Shown here piece by piece: positions 11,040 through 21,740 of a stretch of 64,000 bases of DNA; position 1 is the first letter of the stretch; the number at the start of each line of letters is the position of its first letter. This stretch comes from Rheum nobile (Eukaryota > Streptophyta > Magnoliopsida > Caryophyllales > Polygonaceae). Position numbers and translations under genes: made by a program. The stretch lies in contig WOAB01000098.1 in the NCBI GenBank assembly GCA_027886185.1, positions 3,782,001-3,846,000 on the forward strand, given 5' to 3'. The notes below the pieces were generated by a model. It had not been told where the DNA came from. It ran no database searches and was given only the letters and a program-made list of their open reading frames with translations.

Positions 11040-12690
11040 TCGGTGTTTGCTACTGATCAATTGTTTAAATTTATGAGGAAGCAATTCAACATCTTAAATT
11101 TATCAATAGAAAGAATCATACACATTTAATAAATGTCCGATTAAAAAAAGGAGCTACGAAAAGATTAGTTGCTAGATGGTTGGCTTGTGAGCGATAAGGA
11201 AATGGAAATGTAAAGAACATGATGAAGACACGATGTACTCAACGAATAAGTGTGAATGCAATGTTAAACAATTTCTTGCAAGATTGTGTAGGGTGGAGGT
11301 GTTAAATGGACTACATAACCATGATCTTGTAAATGAAGTACATGGACATTGTTTCACAGGTAAATCCATAGTTCAAATATTATATTATGTTTAAATGTTA
11401 TTATTTGAACTTATATTTGCCTTCTTTCTTATGCTTTCAGTAGTAATATAATATACAGAGTGGCTGACTGATGAACAAAAACATTTAGTGAAAGAGATGA
11501 GTGAAGCTAAGTGCAAGCCCAAACAAATTGTAAATCATCTCAACATAAGTAATAATGAAACCTTCAAAGTTACTTCTAGTAAACATGTCTATCATTGTAG
11601 AAGTAAGATAAGAAAGGAGGCCGTGGAGAATAGAATTGTGATGCAATAGTTCTTACACCTAAATTGAGCGACAACGACCAAAATCTAGTACAAACATTAC
11701 ATATGACATCTTAATTTCATGGCTTATTTACTTTAATTTAATATGTTTAGATATTTTTGGATCTCTACTAGGTGAAAAACTTTTGTGTGACATCTTCTTT
11801 GCCCATCCAGAATCCATCAAGTTGCTTTGTATGTTTCATATTCTTGTTATTGCTTAGACTCATATTTCCCAAAAAGTGGATCCCGCTCTAATAGCTCCGA
11901 ATAAATTAAATACATGTATTAGTATGAAGGCTTCTTATTTCACAACAGCGAAAGCACGTTTTCACCCTTTCATATACTAGGGGATTTCACTTGGAAAGGA
12001 AAATGTTCCGTACTAATGGATTTGGGTCCATATCCATGGGTTACAATGCACGAGATCTTGTAGCAATTACCAATGAGGCCCTATCGATTAGTATTACACA
12101 GAAGAAATCAATTATAGACACTAATACAATTAGATTCGCTCTTCATAGACAAACTTGGGAGTTGCGAGCCCATGTAAGACCGGTTCCGGATCATGGGATC
12201 CTTTTCTATCAGATAGGAAGGGTTGTTGCACAAAATATACTTATAAATAATTGTTGCCATATAGATCCTATGTCTATCTATATGGATAGTACGTATAAGA
12301 CTAACATATGTAAAATGCCATTGTTTGAGATAATGGGGTTTACCTATACATGGAAAAACTTTTGTTTAGCTTTTGCATTCATGCCTTCAGAGCAAACATA
12401 TAGTTATACTTGGATTCTTAAGAAGTTGAAGGAATTATTCGGAGATCATTATGTGAGTATACCTATTACGTTTATCACAGATAGAGACCTTGCGTTGTTA
12501 CATTTAGTGAAAGAGGTGTTTAGTAACATTCACAGTTTGTTGTGTCAATGCCACATTTTACAGAATTGTCAAATTATAGCCATAGATAGAACATGCAATA
12601 ATGCTACTGGAGTTGCAATTGATTGTTCATGTAAGAAGTTGTTGGATTCGACTATAGAGCAAGCATATCTCAAGAAATTAGCGAGTATTT
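11040..12690 (+). pseudogene. MuDR/FAR1-type MULE transposase, fragmented
   Basis: Pieces of a plant MULE/FAR1-family transposase occur in order. A FAR1-like N-terminal part (11040-11365) ends at a GT donor. A linker follows (about 11460-11640, LTDEQKHLVKEMSE and a coiled stretch). The DDE catalytic region starts near 11785 (HPESIKLL) and resumes at 12282 with MDSTYKTN, then an ITDRDLALL motif and a CQCHI motif (about 12470-12560), and ends with a [11 protein letters not shown] segment. Stops and frame changes break the first half, and a plastid fragment interrupts the catalytic domain at its first Asp motif. The SWIM zinc finger is missing. No terminal inverted repeats were identified. Family call firm, function lost. 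Confidence 0.85.
11853..12284 (+). pseudogene. ycf2: Plastid ycf2 fragment in nuclear DNA (NUPT)
   Basis: About 430 bases translate into a recognisable internal stretch of chloroplast Ycf2: a [16 protein letters not shown] segment, then [49 protein letters not shown] and [16 protein letters not shown], ending at IDPMSIYM. Scattered substitutions and a frame change relative to plastid ycf2 show it is an old nuclear copy. Both borders fall inside the MULE transposase: left near TTGTTATTGC (about 11850), right in TATATGGATAG, where ATG can belong to either sequence. Fragments of this kind arise by plastid DNA escape and end-joining repair; that mechanism is inferred here. Confidence 0.9.
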
Positions 12691-12692
12691 GA
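12003..12692 (+). other. Chimeric open frame: Ycf2 fragment fused to MULE DDE region
   Basis: From the ATG at 12003 the frame stays open for about 229 codons. Roughly the first 93 codons are Ycf2-derived and the rest is the MULE catalytic region, starting at STYKTN. The two happen to be in the same phase. There is no sign of a promoter, and the upstream MULE parts are broken, so it may never be translated. It is listed because it is the longest intact reading frame in the first 20 kb. Confidence 0.6.
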
Positions 12693-12704
12693 TGGGGCTA
12701 AAAC

Positions 12705-13039
12705 TATGGGTGTTCATCCTGTCCGGACCGGAGCGGAAAAATGTGGACCGTAGACCGGAATTAAAAAAAAAAAAAAAAAAAATTATATGATATCTAAAAA
12801 AACATTTATACTCCTAACTTATTAATTTAAAGAAAATATCTATAAAAAAATATTTAAACTCCTAACTTATAATTTTTTTATATTTTTTATTATTATTTTA
12901 AAAAAAAAAACCGGTCCAGACTGGTTTTTTTCGGGTTTGGACCGGACCGGATTAAGGGAAAAAACTGGTCTGGAGACCGGACCGTAATTTCACCGGTCCG
13001 GTCCGGTTTTCCGGTCCGGGCAAGATTTGAACAACCCTA
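12705..13039. mobile_element. hAT-type MITE, 335 bp
   Basis: The element is bounded by a perfect 8-bp duplication GCTAAAAC at 12697-12704 and 13040-13047. The terminal inverted repeats are TATGGGTGTTCA and, on the other strand, TAGGGTTGTTCA (10 of 12 match). Subterminal regions carry many CCGGTCCGGACC-type palindromic repeats around an AT-rich core with long A and T runs. An 8-bp TSD and TA.GGG.TGTTCA ends are hAT features. There is no coding capacity. Confidence 0.9.
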
Positions 13040-13047
13040 GCTAAAAC

Positions 13048-14701
13048 CTACCCGTAAGTGTGGGGTTAGTTGTAGTTTTCAAGTATCGTTCCCGCTAGGA
13101 CTAATATAGTATCAATTGTAACTTTGATTGGTAAGCTAAGCCGTAAAAAAAGAGTTTTGTTTGAATTATAAATAAGAAAGAAACAAAGATTTCAAAGATG
13201 GTTGTAAATAATAAAGGAAAGCTTCTAGGGGAAAGGATCTCCACAATAATGCTTCAAAATAAAACCTCAAAAAGCTCTCTAGGCTAAAATGGTGATGTAG
13301 AAGATAGTCTTAAAAATAAAATCTAATAAACTATTTAAATAGTCTAATATAATCTCGGGCCGAAGCCCACGAATCCGGAAAAAAGACGCGGTGCACGAAC
13401 CACTTCATGGTTTGTGCGTGTGACACTGCATGGAGGTCAACTAATAATAGAAAGGTGTGCACGGTCCGTGAACCCGACCTTGTAGTCCTTCGTGCATCTA
13501 TGGTGAATCCCAGAAGGCGGTGATTTCTCGTTTCATGGCTCGTGCAGAAAACGCATGGACCACTTCATGACTATGCATCAGCCTGCGCGTCTTAAAGATG
13601 TGTGATTTTGGCCCCCTTCAAGCAAGATTTTGGACTCGGTGTAGAAGACAAAGTGTAGATCGTCGAGTAAAATTCCCAATGCCATCTTATTAATGACCCT
13701 AATATGATAACCGTAGCTCTCGAACGAAGCATTGCAAGACAGAGACATCAAAATGACATCATCAGTGCAAAGTCCGGATTTTGGCGTTACTTTCCTACAA
13801 CATTTTGGGGGTCAATGCTCTTCAAAACTAGCTTGTACGTACTCAAATAGTACACCTCGACTCTTCCAATCTTCAACATTCATCTTGTAAGCTCGAAGGT
13901 TCTCTAAAGTGTCTAAAATCATGCAAAACATAGACATCTATAGAAGAAACTTAACAAATAATGCTAGAAAACACATAGGAAATACATGATAAGACTCAGT
14001 CCATAACACAATATGTATCCTCAAAATGTATAAAATAGATGTGAATAAATTCCCCCAAGCATAACCCTTGCTTGTCCTCAAGCAAGAACAAAGTTCAAAA
14101 TTGCACTAGAAATACGAAGGTTGTCTCTACCAAATCAATACTCAAACAAGTAAAATGAAAACATAGATATTCAATAATGTAATCCTTAAAGAATGCAATA
14201 ATCATCAAAGAGACAAAGTAGTTCATCCACTATAGACCTCACTTAGGAAAAAGAAAAAAATCACTCTCGCTCATGTGTTTAAGGTTAAGTGTTTCACTCA
14301 AGTCTCGACTTTGAAGACTCATCTACCATAAGCTTGCATCAACGTTCTAAATTTCCACCACTAGGGACCTTGTACTTTACATAAATCAAGAGGACTTTTA
14401 TTGAGTTGTAATGGGGTCAACGTAAGACGATAGATATGGATATATACAATCTAGCCATGTGGTGATAAATCCGGGAAATAGGTGCTAACCAAGATCACAC
14501 GAAACTTATGAAATTTTACATACAATTCTTTTTAACTAAATGCCCTTTATTCTTTTCTTTTCTTTTTCTTTCTTTTTTTCTTGCTTCCCACCCCCTAAAA
14601 GGCCTAAATAATATCCACAAAACCACCCCATACATGTACATTGTGATATCTCTAACCTGAGTAAGTTATCATAATGCGGTAAAAGTTAGTAAGACGTGTT
14701 A
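13048..14701. other. Non-coding DNA resembling a degenerate LTR or spacer
   Basis: No gene is visible. The start (CCCGTAAGTGTGGGGTTAG and a TATCGTTCCCGCTAGGAC phrase) resembles interior sequence of plant Gypsy LTRs. GTGCACG/CGTGCA-type words recur at 13390-13560. At 14067-14086 there is a perfect hairpin, CTTGCTTG-TCCT-CAAGCAAG. A pyrimidine-rich tract lies at 14545-14585. The CACTA element interrupts this stretch, which continues after 19162. Confidence 0.35.
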
Positions 14702-15183
14702 CACTACTACAAAAAACGCTTTTTAGCCCGGGCGTTTTCCATTATATAGCCCGGATATAGCTAAAAAGGGTCCGGGCTAATGGTTGGTGTGATAATAGAC
14801 CAAATAGCCCGGACCCATTGTCACACGCCCGGGCTATAATCTTCACATAATTTCCCGGTTGAACTTCACTTAATAACCCAGATGTGTTTAATACATGTCC
14901 GGGCTAAAAACTCCAAAATTTTCAAGTTGAACTTCACTTAATAGCCCGGATGTGTATAATACATGTCCGGGCTAAAAAGTCCAAAATTTTGAAGTTGAAC
15001 TTCACTTAATAACCCGGGCTTGTACAATACATGTCCGGGCTAAAAAGTCCAAATTTTCCAATTTAATTTTTTCTCCTGTCCGGGCTGTATGTTTTTCATA
15101 TCCGGGATAAAAGGTTTGTCCTAATAGGCATATATAGCTCGGACTTATAATGTCCGGGCTATATAGTATTAAATTATTTTCCC
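14702..15183. repeat. CACTA left subterminal repeat array
   Basis: About 15 copies of TAGCCCGGA or its complement TCCGGGCTA, in both orientations and spaced 15-40 bases, follow the left TIR. A longer repeat of about 65 bases (CTTCACTTAATAGCCCGGATG through ATACATGTCCGGGCTAAAAA) recurs three times at 14863-15050. Such arrays bind element-encoded protein in En/Spm (family knowledge). Confidence 0.85.
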
Positions 15184-15646
15184 GCAAATATTTAATAAAT
15201 ATTGCCTATTTGAATACGTACCTTGTATTTTGCTGCATTGTACCAATATTAAACTCACACTAGAGAATAGAAACATTTATAATTGATAGCCAGATAGTAT
15301 ATATAGATCCAAAACACTTGAGTTACAATATCATTCTTCAAATAATTTAGCAAAGGACTCCTAAAAGAAGTTCACAACTTAACCCATACTGAAAGAAAAC
15401 AACTGATATATTCTACGCCTTCTAGCAATACCACTTGTGATTCTTCATCTCTGTTGACAACTTTCCATTCGACAAACACGCCTGCATGACAATCCTTTAC
15501 GCAATCAGCTAATATATATCAACTTCCTACAATGCTTTGCAGAAATTAAAGAACAAAAATATATGTATCAAACAAAAAGTAGAATGACTTATTAGGTGTT
15601 ATTAATAAATTCAAACTACAAGCAATAGGTAAATAGAACTTCATAC

Positions 15647-17784
15647 CTACATAAGACTTAGGAAATAATCAAACCACTCCCGTCGAATTTCATCAACATC
15701 TTCATTTGTGTAGGAAGATCGGTCATCATACCACTATAAATATATACAACAAGATATTTAGTTAGAGTAAACCTTATTTATCAAAGACAAACAATTACAG
15801 ATTAAAAAAGCCTTACATTGATGGGAATTACAGAACAATTTTTTTGGTAAAGTATAAGATCTTTCATAAACTTCAAAACATAGTATCCACAATCAATCAC
15901 ATTCTTCTGACGAGGACACTGTAAGTCATACACAAATAATTGTATAAGATTGGAAAATGTATCGAAAGAATGATGTATTCATACATGTAACACTTTAATT
16001 AGGAAATTCTAACTCAACTACAAACAAGTTTAGAAAATCAGTAAATTTACCTTAACTTTATGCCACAAAGTGTCTTTTCGTGGTGTTTTCCTACCCAACT
16101 TGGCATATTTCAATTTATAGCTCCTGTTTACAACAGACGCAATTACTTCTATAAGGAATAATGCAAGAATCATACTCGACATATCAAACAAATACTTACA
16201 ATGTAACCAATGACTCCGCATCCTTCTCAATTTTTCCAAGTTGTGAATCAACCCAATAAGCATGACCCAGTTGAGGATTCATCAATATCAACACCCAATG
16301 ATACCTAAAAATATATGATCATTTAATTTAACTAACAAAAGTTATAAAAAAATATAAGGGCTGGTTACCTAAAATGGTAGGGTGCCACAAATATCTTATT
16401 CTTAACATCTCCTTCCATAGACTTTGCAATGTAAGTAGCCCTTTGTTCAATGCTTTGAGCCAATGGAGAAATTTGAGTAGGACAAATAAATTTGATCATG
16501 TCATTGACACCTTTGCAATGATTGTCAAATAAATATCTACAAGAAATATGAACATGTTTATACATTTGAAACAATTGACAAAAACATAATGAAAAACAAG
16601 ATAATATTGCTACTAACCTGATATATAATAACATATGAGTAATTCCAACCTCTTTCCTATCAAGCCATCTTTGAATCTCCTCCTTCCCAATTTCAATCCC
16701 CGGATGGTCATAATGAAAAACTTCATCATGAAGTTTGATTTTCCGCAGCGCATTTCCACTAAAATCATATAATATCCATTCATATTTTTCCAATGAACTC
16801 GGTTCTGATTCAGCTTCACCCGGCCCAATGACAGATTCATAAGTAAGTGACTTTCCCTTGCTCTTTTCTTTCATTATTATATTCTTTTCAGGTTGTTCCA
16901 GATCCTTGTTAATTTAACAAAGAAAAAGAAAACTTCAGGAAATATATGAAAAATTAAGAAATGAGAATGCATTTATGTAAAAGATTTTGCACTTACCTCA
17001 ATGGGAATCACAAGAGATTTTGCATTTATGTAAAAGATTTTGTCTTATTTGAATAAATTCTGTCCATTGATCTTGAGTGATGTATGAGTCATACATGGCT
17101 GGAGGTTCTGTGCAAAGTTCACCTGTTTCCTCGTCCACCATATGAAATTTACCCAAGTCCTTTTTGAATGCCCTCCATAAATCATTTGCTTTTTGCACCA
17201 CCCAATCCTTTAGCTCAGCTGGAAGATCAAAGCCTCCCTGTATGTAAAATAAACAAGCACATTTTAGAAATTTACAAATACAATAGTTATTGTATTATAG
17301 ATAAACATATGTACTCATTACCAAGACTTCTTCCCAAATAGCATTCTTTTCCTCTACAGAAACCAATTTCCAATTATCAACTGTGATAGGAACCCACTTC
17401 TTTACTGTAGTACCAATATATGTGGACAGTTTTGCTTTATTTACTCCTATGGGTTGTCCTTTGTTGTTCAGGTCGACTGAGAAGCGGGAACCATGCGCCA
17501 TTCCTTTAACAATATTCTTCATCAGCGAAGCCCCTCTAGTCTTACGTTTCTTCTCAGAAACATTTTCAGGCTGATTTTTAGAACGATTATCTAATGCCAT
17601 CACAAATAAGATGCTCTCTAATAACACTAACCTTGTATCTCCTTGAAAAATCACAATCGTTACACGGACAAATAATTTTAGCAGGATCAGCCCCATGATC
17701 AAGAGCAAATTTAATAAACAACTCAACCCCTTCAACATATTGAACTGAATTACGACTTGCTCTCATCCATGACTTATCCACCAT
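15647..17784 (-). CDS. CACTA-borne gene: TNP-like N-terminus and middle domain plus Ulp1 cysteine protease
   Basis: Reading from 17784, the N-terminus (MVDKSWM, then CPCNDC) matches the transposase-associated domain of TNP2 proteins. A Ptta/En/Spm-type domain follows at 17560-17000 (GQPIGVNKAKLSTYIGT, then WKLVSVEEKNAIWEEV, then a W-FKKDL segment). The C-terminal third is a C48/Ulp1-type protease: YHWVL with the His near 16300, WVDS with the Asp near 16260, and CPRQKNVIDCGYY with the catalytic Gln and Cys near 15900. Several introns are needed, and I could not fix all borders, particularly near 17600 and 16980. The TNP2 catalytic domain is absent. The Ulp1 catalytic set appears complete. Ulp1 proteases remove SUMO-like modifiers; why plant transposons carry them is unknown. 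Confidence 0.75.
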
Positions 17785-18829
17785 TCTCTATAAGTTGAAA
17801 AAGATTAACAAAGTTTTAAGTTTTAATTTATCTCCAAATACTAATCAGAACAAAGCAATTCTACTCTAGTGACTATTTCACTCCAACAAACGCATCAGCA
17901 AACGCATCAACAAAATCAGTAAAATCTGTGTGGCCATTGCTTTGCACAAAATCCCTAAATTGCCAAATCAACATCAGCACAAGTAAAAAATCACAAGATT
18001 ACATAGAGAGAAATACCTCGGCACGAGTGTGGAGCATACGGCGAACAAAACCCCAAATTGCTAGAAGAATAGTTTCGTATGAACCCTAAACAAGAAAAAA
18101 TGAAATTAGTGAGGATGAACAAACAAACTAAGCAAAATTGAGAGTTGTACAACAATATCAAACTTCACAAAATTTAACAAAAATTTAGGCCTGAAATTTT
18201 AGGCCTGAAATCCCCAAAATTTAACAACCCAGAAATTTATGGATTAAAATACCCAAAATTTCCCTGTTCACTATCATCTTCACGAATTTCACGAACTCAC
18301 ACACTAAAATTTCCCAGAATTTCACGAACTCACACACTAAAATACCCAAAATTTTACGGATTCTGCAAGGCCATTTCGCCTCTCCCTGTTCACTATCATC
18401 TTCACGAACTCACTTAATTTAACAACCCACTCGAAAATCTCACGCAGGAAAACAGGGAGAGGAAAAGAAAAGCTTACGGATTCTGCAAGTTGGTGGCGGC
18501 GTCGAAACAGAGAGCGGCGAAGTGGTGGCGGCGTCAATGTTGGTGGCGGCGTCGCATATCACAGGCGGGGACAACAATGGCAGCCACCCCCCGATCGATT
18601 TTAGGGTTTGGCCTAAAGTGCGCGCACTGGGAAGGAGGCTCTGTGAAGGAGACTCTGTGAAGTCGACGGAAGGAAGGAGACGGAAGGAAGGAGACGGAAG
18701 GAGGAGATGTGTAGTCCGAGAAGGATGCTCGATCTATGAAGTAGGAAATGGCCAAGGAAGGAGACGAGATGTGTAATCTGAAAGAAATGAAGAAGGAAGG
18801 AGACGCGCGCGATAGCTAGGGCTGTGTTA
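17785..18829 (-). other. CACTA 5' leader region with short repeats
   Basis: Upstream of the CACTA gene (minus strand). A phrase CACGAACTCACACACTAAAAT with neighbours is repeated two to three times at 18280-18350, and CCCTGTTCACTATCATCTTC occurs at 18262 and 18388. A GC-rich part at 18480-18800 contains GGTGGCGGCGTC repeats and AAGGAAGGAGACGG repeats. It looks like promoter and leader; no separate gene is seen. Confidence 0.5.
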
Positions 18830-19159
18830 AGTCGGGGACCGGGCTGAACATGCTTTTACCACAAAATAGCACGGATAAAATAGCCCGGATGTATTTTAAC
18901 CGGCTTATTGTAATGTGGGTTAATATAGAACACGACAAAATAGCCCGGATATTCCCAAATAAAACACGCCCGGGCTATTAAATTTTGACTCCTTTAAATA
19001 AAATATGTTTTTAGCCCAGGCTTCCCTACAACAGTCCGGGCTAATATGTTATATTTCTTAAATAGCTCGACTTCTTCTGATGTATCAGGACTTTATATCA
19101 CGGATATTTAGGATCCGGGCTAAATAATCACGGGCTAAAAAGCATTTTTTGTAGTAGTG
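18830..19159. repeat. CACTA right subterminal repeat array
   Basis: About ten TAGCCCGGAT/CCGGGCTA motifs in both orientations precede the right TIR. The density is lower, and more copies are damaged, than on the left side. Confidence 0.8.
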
Positions 19160-19162
19160 TTA

Positions 19163-19892
19163 GTTTTCAACATGATTAAAATAAATTTTAGCTATTATAT
19201 TATTATTATGAAACTTCAAGAGATTTTTTTTCTTGCTTTTATTTTTTTATTTCTTTGGATAGCCACCTATTTTTGCATGCCTTCCACCTATGTTCTTATG
19301 TGTCAACAAGCTAGCACCTCTCTTTTGCATGCCTTCCACATATGTTCTTATGTGTCAATAAGCTAGCACCTCACTTTTGCATGCCTTCCACCTATGTTCT
19401 TATGTGGCAACATGCTAGAAAGCGACCATTTCATAGGCACACCCTTGTCAAGTATAGGTGTGTACACATGGCTACCACCTTAACTAAACCTAGATTGTTT
19501 ACATATATATACCCTTAAATCTACTCTAGCTAGCACACTTTTCTTCTTCTTGTTCCCTTGGAAAATACAATATTGAAGCAATCCTTCATTGGGCCGTCTC
19601 CTGGACAAGGGTTGTCTCCTGCACAATTAAGGTACTTGAGTGTATCCCGAGATAACTATAAACGATTCTTGTTAGAGTTTCAAGAATTTCAGGCAAGTTT
19701 CTTCAACTTGCTCGGTTGCTAGATTAGTTTGGTGCCTCGTTATTTGTTCTTTTTGTGTTGGTAGGTGAAGTGTTGATGCTTGTTGTGATGCCTTGCTTAC
19801 CCTTAGTTGGTAATAAGTGTTCTATAAGCTTGTATATTTTCTAAGTATGCTAAGTTCTGAAAGCTACATATTAAGTATACATATATTATCTG
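19163..19892. other. Intergenic DNA with a 52-bp tandem repeat (19271-19420)
   Basis: Three units with a period of exactly 52 bases start at 19271, 19323 and 19375, each TTTTGCATGCCTTCCAC.TAT then GTTCTTATGTG. The last is cut short. Downstream, a TATATATACCC box (about 19502) and a polypyrimidine stretch resemble an LTR or promoter remnant. No gene is visible. The DNA continues after the Copia element at 33018. Confidence 0.6.
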
Positions 19893-21002
19893 TGTTAGGA
19901 AACGGAACTCTGGAACTTAGGTTCCCCTGAGAGTTCCTTTCCTCAGTTTCTCTACTTTTGACGATGACAAATATTATGATACTAATGTTTTATCTCAAAG
20001 ATGTGTTTTAAGGAACCACATGAATATACCGAAGGCAAGAAAGCCAAACAGGACAAGGGAACCAAAGGAACAAGACAGATGAAGGAAACCAGAGGAACCC
20101 AGGTGTGCCCAGAAACCGAGAAATCTGGGGACACACAACCTTGGACAAAAGGTGTTAAAATCAACTTGTCCGAAGCTTCCAAAAGCCTGCCAATACCCAG
20201 AGCAAAACAACAACATACCCAGAAACGCTCAACCTCAGACATAGAAGGTGAAAGCGACAGGACATAGAGACGTCGCTGTCCAGAAGACAGTTCCCAAGCG
20301 GCCAGCTTGTTCAACCTCGGACGAAAGTATTTGGACAACGACATAGCAAGGCTCGTCTGAGGTAGTTGACCAACCAAGAGAGATTCTGAGCTGCCTAGGT
20401 TGTTTGCACATGCCAAGAACAATGTGGATCAAGGAGAACCACTCATCCTAGGGCAAGCTCAATCTGTGGGAACCTAGAGAGGATCGAGCTGCGAAGAATC
20501 CTCTATAAAAGGAAGACTAACCCAAGGGTTATCTTCAAGCACTGAAACACGACTCACACTCATTAGCAAATATCTAGTGTGAACCTCCAAACAATATCAT
20601 CAAAGCAAACCGAGATCAAGAGGAACCAGTCAAGGAAGAAGAGCTGAGTGCTAAGTTCCTGTGACTGTAAGTGATAGTTCCTAGGTGCGAAAGTCTGTTT
20701 CTTGGATTGATTATTGATTGTGTTAAGTTATCTAGGATTGTCTAACTATGTGTAAGGCAAAGGAACTGTGTGTTTGTTCCTAGGATAAGTTGTAACCAAA
20801 AGAGATAAGAAATCAAGAAGTAGACTTTGAAATCCTTTCGAAAGAAAGGTAGTGGTTTTTATCCTGGATTGCTAGTTGGCAATCAAAGGTTTCCACTATA
20901 AGGAACTGGTCATTTGTTTGATTGTTTATTTCCGCTGCGAAAGGAACTGAGAATTGATATTCTGAGTTCCTTAAGTTTTTATCTAACAATCACGATCCTA
21001 CA
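19893..21002 (+). repeat. Copia 5' LTR, 1110 bp
   Basis: Begins TGTTAGGAAACGGAACTC and ends CACGATCCTACA just before the PBS. A TATAAAAG box lies at 20504-20511, a likely start region for element RNA. Motifs of the form CCTCGGAC and GTCCGA recur between 20140 and 20330. Compared with the 3' LTR, this copy has lost more CpG sites. Confidence 0.95.
20504..20511 (+). promoter_or_regulatory. Copia LTR TATA box
   Basis: TATAAAAG in the sequence CCTCTATAAAAGGAAG, about 500 bases before the LTR end and 550 before the gag ATG. An identical copy lies at 32514-32521 in the 3' LTR. A role in transcription is inferred from consensus and position. Confidence 0.6.
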
Positions 21003-21004
21003 AT

Positions 21005-21016
21005 TGGTATCAGAGC
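21005..21016 (+). other. Copia primer-binding site (initiator tRNA-Met)
   Basis: TGGTATCAGAGC starts two bases after the LTR end and is complementary to the 3' end of plant initiator methionine tRNA, the usual primer of Copia minus-strand synthesis. Confidence 0.9.
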
Positions 21017-21740
21017 AGGAAAAGCTCTAGATCTTTGTTAAGTTTGCAGATCATGTCTCAACCAAGCAAGTTTGAGATCGGAATCTCCACCAACAAGCCA
21101 CATCTCCGAAAGAAAGGAGAAGAAACATGGTGGGAAAAGTGCATGGAAAGCCACATCAAGACCAACGACTACCAATGCTGGAGGATAGTCGAAAATGGAG
21201 ATGGCTATGTCGATCTTACCATGAAGGAAGAAGATTGGAAACCAGAACACTATGTCATCATGGAGAAGAATGCCAAGGCCAGACAGTTCATCCTCAATGG
21301 ATTGGACAGAGAAGACATGGACAAGGTCATATGCATCAAGACAACGAAGGAGATGTGAAAAGCTCTCAAGGAGATGCATGAAGGAAGTGAGGAACTAAAG
21401 CAAAGCAGAAAGTTTGCTTTGGAAGGAGAATACCACACCTTCAAAATGATGGAAACTGAGACCATCTCAGAGTACTACTCCCGCTTCAACAGATTGATTG
21501 GAAAGTTGACAGCGGCGGGAGTCGATCTGGATGAAGTTTCCAAGTCCCTAGTGGTCATCAATGGACTCAACTCCAAGTTCACCCTTCTCAAGGGAATCAT
21601 GAAGAACACTCCAGGCATCTAATCTCTTCCCTTGACCCAAGTCATAGGAAAACTGGAGGTTGAAGAAGGAGAGCACACCAAGGCCAATGCCGACAAGAAA
21701 CTGGAGAAAGGAATTGCCCTCAAGATCTCCAAAGCCTTCT

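Larger units (their letters stand above)
14702..19159 (-). mobile_element. CACTA (En/Spm) transposon, 4458 bp
   Basis: The left end is CACTACTACAAAAAACGCTT; the right end, read on the other strand, is CACTACTACAAAAAATGCTT. The inverted repeats match over 28 bp with one mismatch. A 3-bp duplication TTA flanks both ends (14699-14701 and 19160-19162). Both subterminal regions are packed with AGCCCGG/CCGGGCT motifs. One minus-strand gene fills the centre. CACTA elements normally need a TNP2-type transposase; none is seen, so this copy is probably mobilised in trans. Confidence 0.95.

Noticed and set aside
20001..20422. ORFs in the Copia LTRs (both strands, repeated at 32011-32387)
   Set aside because: Both lie fully in LTR sequence; the two copies differ by substitutions without a coding pattern.
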